NCBI GenBank assembly: GCA_046349435.1
Contig: JAXMCI010000007.1
Location: 1 to 64,000 of the forward strand
Length of the DNA: 64,000 bases
Origin: JAXMCI01 sp046349435
Lineage (GTDB): Bacteria; Pseudomonadota; Alphaproteobacteria; Dongiales; Dongiaceae
Direction: 5' to 3'
This document shows, one piece after another, positions 16,640 through 25,808 of the stretch (within the stretch, counting starts at the first letter, position 1; every line of letters starts with the position of its first letter). Below the pieces are notes generated by a model. It worked only from the letters and a program-made list of their open reading frames with translations. It did no database searches and had not been told where the DNA came from. The position numbers and the translations under genes are program-made.

Positions 16640-17878
16640 ATGAGCCCGGAGCCGCCCGATCCCGGCGGGACAGCCCCGCCCCGCCCGCGCTTCGCGCGCT
16701 GGCTGTCGACGACCAACGACGTCACCCGCACCTTCCTCGGCGCCGGGCTGATCCCCGACCTGATCAACATGGCCGGCGGCCTGCCGGCGCCCGAGCTCTA
16801 TCCGGTGACCGAGCTCGCCGCGATCGCCCACCGGACGATCGAGGCGCACCCGCGCGACACGCTGGGCTACGGCCCGATCGAGGGCCTGCCCGCGCTGCGC
16901 GACGCGGTGGCCGCGCGGCTGAGCTCGCCGGCGCTGCGGCTCGGCCGCGACAACGTGCTGATCACCACCAGCGGCATGCAGGGGCTGGATCTCCTGGGCA
17001 AGGTGCTGCTCGAGCAGGGCGGCCTCGTCGCCGGCCAGTTCCCGACCTACCTCGGCGCGCTCGACGCGTGGCGGCCGCGCGCGCCGACCTTCCGCAACAT
17101 GGAGCTGGAGTCGCCGGGCTTCGTGGCGGCGACGGCCTTCGCCGGCGCGCAATTCGCCTACACCGTCCCCAACTTCTCCAACCCCACCGGACGCATGGTC
17201 GGGGTGGCGGCGCGGCAGGAGCTGGTCGACGCCGCGCATCGCACCGGCACCTGGCTGGTCGAGGACGATCCCTACGGCACGCTGCAATATGACGGCGAGG
17301 TCCTGCCGCGGCTGATCGAGCTGTCGGCGCGGCGGTCGCCGGGCCGGCCCTATGACGGGCCGGTCGTCTATCTCGGCACGCTCTCGAAGCAGATCGCGCC
17401 GGGGCTGCGGATCGGCTGGCTGATCGCCGACCGCCCGATGATCGAGGCGCTGGTCATCGCCAAGCAGGGCTCCGACATGTGCACCAGCGGGGTGACGCAG
17501 CGGATCGCGCTGGCGGCGATCGAGGACGGGCTGATCGAGCGCATCCAGCCGGCGGTGGTCGAGCTCTATCGCCGCCGCCGCGACGCGCTCTGCGCCGCCA
17601 TGGCGGCGCAGCTCTCGCGCTGGTTCACCTGGGAGGTGCCGGTCGGCGGCATGTTCGTCTGGGCGACGGCACGGGACCCGGCGCTCGACACCGACGCGCT
17701 GCTCAGGCACGCCCTGGCGGCCGGCGTCTGCATCACGCCCAGCAGCGTGTTCGACGCCGGCGGCGGCAATCGCCGCTCGATCCGCATCAACTTCACCCTG
17801 AACGAGCCCGACCGGCTGGCCGAGGGCGTGCGCCGCCTCGCCGCCGCGCTGGTCGCCATGAACGCCCCCGGGAGCTGA
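16640..17878 (+). CDS. PLP-dependent aminotransferase (class I/II, 2-aminoadipate/MocR-like type)
   Basis: About 412 aa. Motifs: NMAGGLPAPELYPV near the N-terminus, NFSNPTGRMVG, the PLP-contacting EDDPYG and the Schiff-base Lys in GTLSKQIAPGLRIGW. The C-terminus has the substrate Arg in SIRINFT. I chose ATG 16640 because GGGAGA precedes it; ATG 16619 is the alternative. This subfamily covers valine-pyruvate, 2-aminoadipate and aromatic aminotransferases, so the substrate is open. One base separates it from the following RraA-family gene, so the two form an operon. Confidence 0.85.
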   Translation: MSPEPPDPGGTAPPRPRFARWLSTTNDVTRTFLGAGLIPDLINMAGGLPAPELYPVTELAAIAHRTIEAHPRDTLGYGPIEGLPALRDAVAARLSSPALRLGRDNVLITTSGMQGLDLLGKVLLEQGGLVAGQFPTYLGALDAWRPRAPTFRNMELESPGFVAATAFAGAQFAYTVPNFSNPTGRMVGVAARQELVDAAHRTGTWLVEDDPYGTLQYDGEVLPRLIELSARRSPGRPYDGPVVYLGTLSKQIAPGLRIGWLIADRPMIEALVIAKQGSDMCTSGVTQRIALAAIEDGLIERIQPAVVELYRRRRDALCAAMAAQLSRWFTWEVPVGGMFVWATARDPALDTDALLRHALAAGVCITPSSVFDAGGGNRRSIRINFTLNEPDRLAEGVRRLAAALVAMNAPGS

Positions 17879-17879
17879 G

Positions 17880-18596
17880 ATGACCGTCGCCGTCCATGCC
17901 GTCCCCTCGCCGCGCCTCACCGATGCGGAGATCGCGCCCTGGCGCCGCGTGCCGGTGGCGGTCGCCGTCGACCTGTCGCACGAGTGCCAGGTCGATCCCG
18001 CGATCCGCCCGCTCAACCCGCCCGGCCGGCAGCCGGCGCTGTTCGGCCGGGCGGTGACGGCGCTCTGCGATCCGCCCGACTTCGGGGCAGTGATCCACGC
18101 CATCGCGCAGATCGGCCCCGGCGACGTGCTGGTGATCGCCGCCGCCGGCGACCGGGTGACCGCGATGATCGGCGAGATCATCGGCGGCCATCTGCGCGAC
18201 CGCGGCTGCGCCGGCGTGGTCTGCGACGGCGCGGTGCGCGACGTCGCCACCCTGTCCGGCCTCGCCGGCTACCCGGTCTATGCGCGGTCGATCACGCCGC
18301 GCGGCCCGATCTCGGCCGAGCGCGGCGCGGTCAACGTGCCGGTCGTCGTCGGCGGCCGGCTGGTCGCGCCCGGCGACCTGGTGATCGGCGACGATGACGG
18401 GCTGGCGGCGCTGTCGCCGGCGATGGTGCGCACGCGACTCGGCGATGCCGAGGCCAGGCTGGCCCGCGAGGCACGGTGGGTCGAGGACCTGGCCGGCGGC
18501 CGCCCCGCCCTGGAGACCTTCGGGCTGGCGCCGGCGCCGGGCGCTGCCGCCGGCCGGCGCGCGGCCGCGCCGCGTTCCTCGCGCCGCAAGTCCTAA
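17880..18596 (+). CDS. RraA family protein (4-hydroxy-4-methyl-2-oxoglutarate aldolase-like)
   Basis: 238 aa. The RraA/HMG-aldolase signature is present: GEIIGGHLRDRGCAGVVCDGAVRD, where the final Asp and Arg bind metal and substrate. Many relatives are HMG/CHA aldolases cleaving 4-hydroxy-2-oxoacids; others only resemble RraA. The C-terminal 25 residues are Ala/Arg-rich and unlikely to be structured. It follows the aminotransferase by one base with GGGAG as its ribosome site. Transaminase plus aldolase suggests breakdown of a 4-hydroxy amino acid, which I infer from order only. Confidence 0.8.
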   Translation: MTVAVHAVPSPRLTDAEIAPWRRVPVAVAVDLSHECQVDPAIRPLNPPGRQPALFGRAVTALCDPPDFGAVIHAIAQIGPGDVLVIAAAGDRVTAMIGEIIGGHLRDRGCAGVVCDGAVRDVATLSGLAGYPVYARSITPRGPISAERGAVNVPVVVGGRLVAPGDLVIGDDDGLAALSPAMVRTRLGDAEARLAREARWVEDLAGGRPALETFGLAPAPGAAAGRRAAAPRSSRRKS

Positions 18597-18603
18597 GTGC
18601 GCC

Positions 18604-18642
18604 GGGGCGGCGCCGCGGGCAGGCTGCGCCCGCGGCCGCCCC
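18604..18642. terminator. Bidirectional hairpin between convergent genes
   Basis: GCCGCGGGC (18612-18620) pairs with GCCCGCGGC (18628-18636), extended by GGGGCG with CGCCCC. It lies between the RraA stop and the stop of the opposite-strand secreted protein. Confidence 0.55.
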
Positions 18643-18650
18643 TGGCGGCG

Positions 18651-19247
18651 CTACGGCCCGGTGACGGTGATCCCGGCGGTGTTGTTGCCGCCGAGCTCCG
18701 GGGTCGGCGGATTGGGCGTGTTGTACTGGTTGCCGGTGCCGGTCAGGTTCGCGTTGATCGTGCCGGCATTGTCGTTGTTGAGCTGCACCGCGGCGGCACC
18801 GGTCGAGGTGATGGTGTTGCTGCCGCCGGTGAAGTCGGCCGAGACCGTCCCGCCGTCGTTGTTGATCTGTACGCCCGGCCCGCTGCTGGTCACCTGGTTG
18901 CCGGTCAGGCTGATGCTGACATTGGCGGTGCCGCCGCCCGACACCTTCGTGCTCACCACGATCCCGGCGCCGCCGGTGCTCGAGACCTGGTTGCCGGTGA
19001 CCTGCGGGGTGCTGTTGGTCGAGAGCGTCGTCGGCGCCGCGTTGGTGGAGGTCGTGCCGGTCGAGCCGGTGCCCGAGGGCTGGCTGTTGCCGGTCTTGGT
19101 GCCCTTGGTCGAGCTCGTGCCGCCGATCGAGCCGCCGCCGACGCCCGCCTTGCCGTTGTTCCGGCCGGCGTCCGCGACCTGCGGCAGCGCCAGCAGCACC
19201 GCGAGCGTCACGCTACCCAGACTCAGGGCCGAGATCAGATTGCGCAT
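18651..19247 (-). CDS. Secreted Asn/Gly/Ser/Thr-rich repetitive protein
   Basis: 198 aa. A clear signal peptide ends ADA around residue 27. The mature part is almost all G, S, T, N, V and A, with recurring units of the form TGNQVxSxGxGxxV followed by ISLTGNQVTSSGPGVQINND and NTITSTGAAAVQLNND. Spacing of about 20-25 residues with NxI/V turns suggests a small beta-solenoid. No known family is evident to me. The ATG at 19247 has a G-run upstream. Function unknown; surface or matrix protein is a guess from composition. Confidence 0.7.
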   Translation of the reverse strand: MRNLISALSLGSVTLAVLLALPQVADAGRNNGKAGVGGGSIGGTSSTKGTKTGNSQPSGTGSTGTTSTNAAPTTLSTNSTPQVTGNQVSSTGGAGIVVSTKVSGGGTANVSISLTGNQVTSSGPGVQINNDGGTVSADFTGGSNTITSTGAAAVQLNNDNAGTINANLTGTGNQYNTPNPPTPELGGNNTAGITVTGP

Positions 19248-19342
19248 CGCCGAACCCCCACCCGACGTTGTGTGATGATGCCAATCTCTAAATCCTAGCA
19301 CGAAACGGTCTCGCGCGTACGCCCCGCCGCGGGGGGGCCCCC

Positions 19343-19807
19343 TCAGGGCCGGCTGCCGTCCGCCGGTCCGGGGACCAGGCCGCCGATCAGGGCGCCGGGC
19401 TCGATCGAAAGAACGCCGCACAGCCGGTCGAACTCGGCCTGCTCCGCCGGGGTGATGGTGCCGTCGGCGACGATGATCATGTAGGCGACCCGGAGCAGCG
19501 TGCGCAGCCGCTTGTAGTCGCCGGCGAAGCGCCGCACCTTGCCGTGCAGGATCGCCGCCGAACGGTCGAGGTCGCCCTGCAGCGCGTCGGTGTACTCGTC
19601 GAGGATGGCGGCCGCCTTGGCGCGGCCGAAATGGCAGACCGCATCGAGCCGGTCGAGCACCGTCTCGACGCGGAACCGGGTGGCCAGCGAGGTGGTCGGG
19701 TCGGCGCAGGAGGTCAGCGCGCAGACCGCCAGCACGGCCTTGATGAACTCCTTGTTCCGGTAACGCTCCAGCTCGCCCCGGAGCTTGTCGCCGATGACGA
19801 AGTCCAC
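19343..19807 (-). CDS. TerB-family (tellurite-resistance-like) protein
   Basis: 154 aa with a GTG start preceded by AGGTGA. The C-terminal half has RVAYMIIVADGTITPAEQAEFDRLCGVLSI, the acidic helix-turn-helix typical of TerB/DjlA N-terminal domains, where Asp and Glu bind metal. The N-terminal region DKLRGELERYRNKEFIKAVLAVCALTS is helical. TerB homologues are cytoplasmic stress proteins of unclear biochemistry. No other ter genes are nearby, so resistance to tellurite should not be assumed. Confidence 0.75.
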   Translation of the reverse strand: MDFVIGDKLRGELERYRNKEFIKAVLAVCALTSCADPTTSLATRFRVETVLDRLDAVCHFGRAKAAAILDEYTDALQGDLDRSAAILHGKVRRFAGDYKRLRTLLRVAYMIIVADGTITPAEQAEFDRLCGVLSIEPGALIGGLVPGPADGSRP

Positions 19808-19933
19808 GCCGGTTCACCTGCCTTGCGAACCGATTGCAAACAAGCCGCCCGCGGCTTCGTTCCTGGGGCGCGGCCGGCGGGTCACGGGGCTTTGACTTGC
19901 CAGCCGCGGACCGGCGGCACCACCTCTGGCGCG

Positions 19934-20821
19934 ATGCGCAGCGCTGCCGTCATCGCCGGCAAGGGAGGGCCGCGGCCAGGGCGCGGCATCGGGCTGGACG
20001 CCGTCAAGGCCGCCGCCTTCGCGCTGCTGGCCGCGCCCGGCGCGGCGCTGGCCTGGCAGCTCTATGCCGGGCTGCTCGGCCCGCGCCCGCTCGCTGCCGC
20101 GATCCAGTCGACCGGGCTATGGGCCCTGCGCTGGCTGGTGCTGTCGCTCGCCATCACGCCGCTGCGCCGGCTGCTCGACCCGCCGGGGCTAAGCCGGCTG
20201 CGACGCTGGACCGGGGTCGCCGCCTTCGCCTATGCCGCGGCCCATCTCGGGCTCTACCTCGCGGACCAGGACCTCCGGCTTTGGGCCGCGCTCGGCGAGA
20301 TCCTGAGCCGCTTCTACCTGACGGTCGGCGCGGCCGCGCTGCTGATCCTGGCGGCGCTCGCCGCGACCTCGACGGACGCCGCCGCGCGCCGGCTCGGCGG
20401 CCGGCGCTGGCGCGTGCTGCACCGCGCCGCCTATCTCGCCGCGCCGCTGGCGCTGCTGCACGATCTGCTGCAGGCCCGCCTGGGCAGCGCCGAGCCGCTG
20501 GCGATGGCGGGGCTGGTCGCCTGGCTGCTGCTGTTCCGGGCGCTCGCCCGGCGCGGCCATGGCCGGGAGACCGGCCGGGCGCTGCTGCTGCTGGCGGTGC
20601 TGGCGCCGGCGGTCGCGCTCGCCGAGGCCCTGCAGCTCCATTGGCGAACCGGCGCCCCGCTCGGGCGCATCCTGGCGGCCGACGCCTCGCTCGCCGCCGG
20701 CTGGCGGCCCGGCCAGATCCTGGCGCTCGCCCTCGCCGCCCTGGTCGCGGCGCTGGCCGCCCGGCGGCTCGGCGCCGTCCTGCAGGCGCGAGGGCGCCGG
20801 CCGCCGGCCAGCGCCGGCTAG
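19934..20821 (+). CDS. msrQ: MsrQ-like heme-binding membrane subunit (YedZ/ferric-reductase-like)
   Basis: 295 aa with about eight hydrophobic segments. Conserved His residues sit in AYAAAHLGLYL and RVLHRAAYLAAPLALLHDLL, matching the heme ligands of MsrQ. MsrQ passes electrons from the respiratory chain to the periplasmic methionine-sulfoxide reductase MsrP. MsrP itself is not in the window, which is unusual since the two are normally adjacent. The last two helices (from about residue 205) form an extended tail. ATG 19934 is the first in-frame ATG with a basic start. Confidence 0.75.
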   Translation: MRSAAVIAGKGGPRPGRGIGLDAVKAAAFALLAAPGAALAWQLYAGLLGPRPLAAAIQSTGLWALRWLVLSLAITPLRRLLDPPGLSRLRRWTGVAAFAYAAAHLGLYLADQDLRLWAALGEILSRFYLTVGAAALLILAALAATSTDAAARRLGGRRWRVLHRAAYLAAPLALLHDLLQARLGSAEPLAMAGLVAWLLLFRALARRGHGRETGRALLLLAVLAPAVALAEALQLHWRTGAPLGRILAADASLAAGWRPGQILALALAALVAALAARRLGAVLQARGRRPPASAG

Positions 20822-21114
20822 TGCCGGCTGGCGATGACCTCGTCGACCAAGTCGCGCAGCTGCCGCGTCCCGGCGGCATAGTTGCCGCTGTTGCAGGCGC
20901 GCTCGGCGCTGGCCTCGCGGCCCTGGATCGAGGTGGCGACGGCGGCATCCAGATTGGAGCTGCGCATCGACTCGGCGAGCTGCGCCAGCAGATCCCGGCA
21001 GTCCTCGGCGGTGTAGACCCGCGGATAGACCGCCTCCCCCTCGGCCGCCATGGCAGCGGGGACCGCCAGCAGGATGGCGGCCATCGCCGCCGGCACGAGA
21101 CGAACGAGACGCAT
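20818..21114 (-). CDS. Small exported protein, function unknown
   Basis: 98 aa. GGAGG lies eight bases before the ATG. The signal peptide is MRLVRLVPAAMAAILLAV... with cleavage after AMA near residue 23. Two Cys residues (in AEDCRDLL and AERACNSG) could form a disulfide in the periplasm. The mature part is helical, with YTAEDCRDLLAQLAESMRSSNLD. I do not recognise the family. The stop overlaps the msrQ stop region by four bases on the opposite strand. Confidence 0.7.
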   Translation of the reverse strand: MRLVRLVPAAMAAILLAVPAAMAAEGEAVYPRVYTAEDCRDLLAQLAESMRSSNLDAAVATSIQGREASAERACNSGNYAAGTRQLRDLVDEVIASRH

Positions 21115-21276
21115 GGGGTTTTTCCTCCGGCTGGTGTACGGGCGCCGGGGCCGGAATCGGCCGCAGCCAGCGATGAACACGGCGGTGCCGGCCAAGTTGC
21201 CGCCCTCCCCTGCGGCGCGGAACCGCCCCCACCACGCCTTGTTGGTGCGTTGGACGAACCAGCAGGGATCAGGACG

Positions 21277-21591
21277 ATGGCTGACGGAATCCAGAAGGCC
21301 GAACAGGCCGCCGACGCGGCGGACACCAATGTCGGCAATGTCGAGCGGGTCGTCTCGAGCCTGATCGGCGTGCGCATGCTGCTCGACGGTCTCTACCGGC
21401 CGAGCCTGCTGCGCATGATCATGGGCAGCGCCCTGCTCTGCCGTGGCGTCACCGGCCATTCCGCGCTCTACCGGATGCTCGGCCTGGACACCCGCCAGGG
21501 ACTGGACGCGGCGCACGGCCCGGCGCCGACTACGCCGACGGCGCCGTCGTTCGCCGCCGCAGCCCCACCGCCGAGCTATCCGGCCGGCTGA
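21277..21591 (+). CDS. DUF2892/YgaP-like small membrane protein
   Basis: 104 aa. The core NVGNVERVVSSLIG plus a second hydrophobic stretch RPSLLRMIMGSALLCRGVTGHSALYRMLGL matches the DUF2892 two-helix hairpin. That domain is found alone or fused to rhodanese domains. A Pro/Ala-rich tail of about 25 residues follows. Function is unknown for free-standing members. It is monocistronic, with an AGGA-type ribosome site close to the ATG. Confidence 0.75.
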   Translation: MADGIQKAEQAADAADTNVGNVERVVSSLIGVRMLLDGLYRPSLLRMIMGSALLCRGVTGHSALYRMLGLDTRQGLDAAHGPAPTTPTAPSFAAAAPPPSYPAG

Positions 21592-21604
21592 GCCTGCCGC
21601 GGCG

Positions 21605-21619
21605 TTAACCGGCTATTAA
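21605..21619. promoter_or_regulatory. CtrA-type box upstream of LapG-like protease
   Basis: TTAA-CCGGCTA-TTAA matches the alphaproteobacterial CtrA pattern TTAA-N7-TTAA(C), with T instead of the last C. It is in an intergenic region 95 bases before the ATG of the downstream gene, a sensible promoter position. In a sequence this GC-rich, two TTAA words at exact spacing are unlikely by chance. Confidence 0.55.
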
Positions 21620-21714
21620 TCCTCTGCTGGGATGCTCACCCTGCCGGCATGGCGGGACAGACCATGCCGAGGAAAAGGATCCCCTGACGGGATCGCCGGT
21701 GTGGGAGTGGGCAT

Positions 21715-22395
21715 ATGGGCGCTCGGACGGCCAGGACAGGCGTCATCGCCATCGCGCTTCTTGCCATCGCCACCGTGACGGCGCTTGCCGCCCGGCCCGC
21801 CTCCGCGGCCTCGCCGCAGATGCTGCTGGCGAGCGTCGAGGGCGGGCGCGACACGATCGTGCTCGACGTCGCGCGCCTGCACAAGTGGCAGCGCGTGCGC
21901 GACTGGCTCGCCGCGCCGCGCGGCACCGATCCCGCGCTGCATGCCTGGGCCGCCTGGGCGCAGAGCCTGCGCGGCCTGCCGGCCGAGGCCCGGCTGGAAG
22001 CCATCAACAGCCGGGTGAACACCAGCCTCCGCTATGCCTCCGACTTCGCGGTCTGGGGCGTGAGCGACTATTGGGAAACGCCGGCGGAAGTGGTCGCCAA
22101 GGGCGCCACCGACTGCGAAGGCTTCGCCATCATGAAGCTGTGGCTGGCCCAGGAGGCGGGACTCGCTTCCGGCGGGCTGGAGCTGCTCGTCGGCATCCTG
22201 CAGCGCACCGGCCAGATGCACGCGGTGCTGCTCGCCGGCGCCGGCGATCGCCCGATGATCCTCGACGTGCTCCGTCCGCAGATGATGAGCAGCAACAGCT
22301 TCATGGATTTCCGTCCGATCGTCGCGGCCGACCTGCAGTCCCTGACCATGTTCGTCGGCGGCAACGGCACCGCGCTGGCGGTCGCCGGCTTCTGA
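21715..22395 (+). CDS. Transglutaminase-like cysteine protease (LapG/BTLCP family)
   Basis: 226 aa with an N-terminal signal peptide (ASA near residue 32). The catalytic triad is visible: Cys134 in GATDCEGFA, His169 in GQMHAVLL and Asp184 in MILDVL. LapG-type periplasmic proteases release large adhesins when c-di-GMP is low. The partner LapD and an adhesin are not in the window, so only the family is certain. The Cys is followed by EG where LapG has ED, one small difference from the calcium-binding LapG consensus. A CtrA-type box lies upstream, fitting cell-cycle or surface control. Confidence 0.85.
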   Translation: MGARTARTGVIAIALLAIATVTALAARPASAASPQMLLASVEGGRDTIVLDVARLHKWQRVRDWLAAPRGTDPALHAWAAWAQSLRGLPAEARLEAINSRVNTSLRYASDFAVWGVSDYWETPAEVVAKGATDCEGFAIMKLWLAQEAGLASGGLELLVGILQRTGQMHAVLLAGAGDRPMILDVLRPQMMSSNSFMDFRPIVAADLQSLTMFVGGNGTALAVAGF

Positions 22396-22420
22396 GCGGC
22401 CGTCGCGGCCGCAACGATCC

Positions 22421-23275
22421 TCAGGCGCGCGCCAGGCCGAACTCGAACTCGCAGCTGTAGAACGGCGCGCTGACGCCGAGCCGTGCCGCCTCGTCGGCAG
22501 AGTCGTGGCGGCGGAACGGCACGACCAGCGAGTCGTGCACGCCGAACACGGCATCCGACCGCAGATAGGGGTCGCCCTCGACGAACAGCATCGTGGTGAC
22601 CGGCCGGTGGCCGGGCGCCGAGACGATGCAGTGGATGTGCGCCGGCCGCCAGGGATGCCGGCCGAGCGCCTTCAGCAGCGCGCCGACCGGTCCGTCGCTC
22701 GGGATCTGGTAGCTGCTCGGCATCACCGTGCGAAAGCCGAAGCGGCCCTCGGCGTCGGTGCGGATGCGGCCGCGCAGGTTCATCGGATGCTGCTTCGGGT
22801 CCTGGGTGCTGTAGAGCCCGTCGGGCGCGGTCTGCCAGAGATCCAGCGTCGCGCCGGGGATCGGCCCGCCGCCGGCACTGCGGACCACGCCGCCGACCAG
22901 CACGGGATCGCCCGGCGTGCCCGGCCCGAGATCGGCGCCGGCGGCCCGCTCCGGCGCCCCCTCGAGATAGAACGGCCCGAGCACGCTCGACTCCGTGGCC
23001 CCGGGCGGCGCCGCATTGGCCACCGCATCGACCTGCATGCTGACGCCGAGCACGTCCGACAGCAGGATGAATTCCTGGCGCTGCCCGTCGCACTTCTGGC
23101 CGACCGCGGTGAGGAAGCGGATCGCCGCCAGCCACTCCGCCGGGGTCAGCTCGACCTCGCGCACGAAGGCGTGGAGATGGCGCACCAGGCTCTCCATCAC
23201 CGCCTTGAGCCGGGGATCGCCGGTCCCGGCGAGGCTGCGCAGCACGCGCTGGGTGAGCGAGTCCTCGCCAGCCAT
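22421..23275 (-). CDS. Intradiol ring-cleavage dioxygenase, probable hydroxyquinol 1,2-dioxygenase
   Basis: 284 aa. The four non-heme Fe(III) ligands are visible: Tyr155 (DGLYSTQ), Tyr189 (SSYQIP), His213 and His215 (PAHIHCIV). The N-terminal dimerisation domain with ELTPAEWLAAIRFLT is typical of catechol/hydroxyquinol enzymes. The operon contains maleylacetate reductase, so cleavage of hydroxyquinol to maleylacetate is the best fit; catechol 1,2-dioxygenase is the alternative. GGGAGG stands six bases before ATG 23275, 11 bases after the thiolase stop. Cytoplasmic; last gene of the operon. Confidence 0.85.
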   Translation of the reverse strand: MAGEDSLTQRVLRSLAGTGDPRLKAVMESLVRHLHAFVREVELTPAEWLAAIRFLTAVGQKCDGQRQEFILLSDVLGVSMQVDAVANAAPPGATESSVLGPFYLEGAPERAAGADLGPGTPGDPVLVGGVVRSAGGGPIPGATLDLWQTAPDGLYSTQDPKQHPMNLRGRIRTDAEGRFGFRTVMPSSYQIPSDGPVGALLKALGRHPWRPAHIHCIVSAPGHRPVTTMLFVEGDPYLRSDAVFGVHDSLVVPFRRHDSADEAARLGVSAPFYSCEFEFGLARA

Positions 23276-23286
23276 GGCAGCCTCCC

Positions 23287-24488
<1,202 letters not shown>

Positions 24489-24492
<4 letters not shown>

Positions 24493-25778
24493 GGCAGCGG
24501 CTGCATCTCCCCGCCCAGCGGCACGATCGGCGCCGTCTCGTTGCTGGTCACCACGAGATCGTACTTGAAGGCGCCGCCGCGCCGCCACTGGCCGCCGACC
24601 AGCGGCGTCTTGGCGACGTTCTTCACCGGGCCCTGCCCCCAGGCGATGTCGCCGACGACGCTCTGGAGCTTGGTCTGGGTGAGCGCGGCCAGCACGGCCT
24701 CGTGGTCGCCGACCTGCTGCGTGCGGCGCAGCACGTCGACCGCCACCTCGAACAGGGCATGGACGAAGCCGATGGGCTGCGTCCACTGCCTGCCGGTCGC
24801 CGTGCTGTACGCCTTGGCGAGCTCTGCCGCCGAGGCGCCGGTCAGCGACGACTTGAAGGGATGCGTCGGGCCCCACCAGATCTCGGAGGACAGGTTCTGC
24901 CCGGCATCGCCCAGCGCCTCGACCGAGACCGGGAAGAGCAGCGCCTTGCCGACCGAGGCGATCCTGGGATTGAATCCCTGCTGCCTGGCCTGCTTCCAGA
25001 AGGTCGTCCAGTCCGGCGGGATGACCACCCCGGTGACGATCTCCACCTTGCCGTTCTTGAAGGCGGCGATCTGCGCCGAGAAGTCGTCGGACAGGTTCTG
25101 GTAGCGGCCGGGATCGATCAGCTGGTAGCCCTTCTGCGCCAGCACCGGCGGGAAGCCGCGCTGCTTGTCGCCCCAGGCATTGCCGTCGCCGTCGTTGGGG
25201 AACAGGCCGCCCACCACCTTGCTGGTCTGCAGCTTGCCCCACATGTTGGTGAAGACGGCGATGATGTCCTCCAGCCCCCAGAAGAAGTGGTAGGTGTACT
25301 GGAAGCCCTTGGCCGGGTCGCCGCCGCGCGTGAAGAACCAGGGCTGCCAGGGCGCCACCGTCGAGATGCAGGGCACCCCCGCCACCTCGCACTGGTCGGA
25401 GACCGGATTGGTGGTCTCCGGCGTCGAGGCGACCAGCATCAGGTCGACCGCGTCCGACTGGATCAGCTCGCCCGCCACCTCGGCGGCGCGGTTCGGGTTG
25501 GACTGGCTGTCCTTGACGATGATCTCCACCGGATAGGACTTGCCGCCGACCTGGAGGCCCGCCTTCAGCGCCTCGCGCACGCCGCCGATGACGAAGTCGT
25601 CGGCTTCCGCGAAGGGCGCCAGCGGCCCGGTCCTCGGGCTGACATAGCCGAGCTTGATGCTCGGCGAGGCGGCCAGCGCCGGCCGCGGGAAGCCGGCGGC
25701 GCCGGCCAGCGCCGCGCCGCCGATGCCCGCGCCGGCAAGCTTGAGGAAGCTGCGGCGACCCGTTCCGATCCTGCTCAT
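24489..25778 (-). CDS. ABC transporter substrate-binding protein, branched-chain/aromatic type (Tat-exported)
   Basis: 429 aa. A twin-arginine signal RRSFLKLAG is followed by a long hydrophobic stretch ending ALAAS. The mature protein begins IKLGYVSPRTGPLAPFAEAD, the standard start of the LivJ/type-I periplasmic binding fold. Relatives bind amino acids or aromatic acids. It lies inside the hydroquinone operon and is coupled to the thiolase, yet no permease or ATPase genes are present here. It may pair with a transporter encoded elsewhere. Ligand unknown; an aromatic compound is inferred from the operon. Confidence 0.85.
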
Positions 25779-25808
25779 CTCGATCCTCCCCTGTTCCGGC
25801 TCATGTCG

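Noticed and set aside
19343..19807. Tellurite resistance locus
   Set aside because: Only a TerB-like gene is present; terZ, terC, terD and terE are missing.
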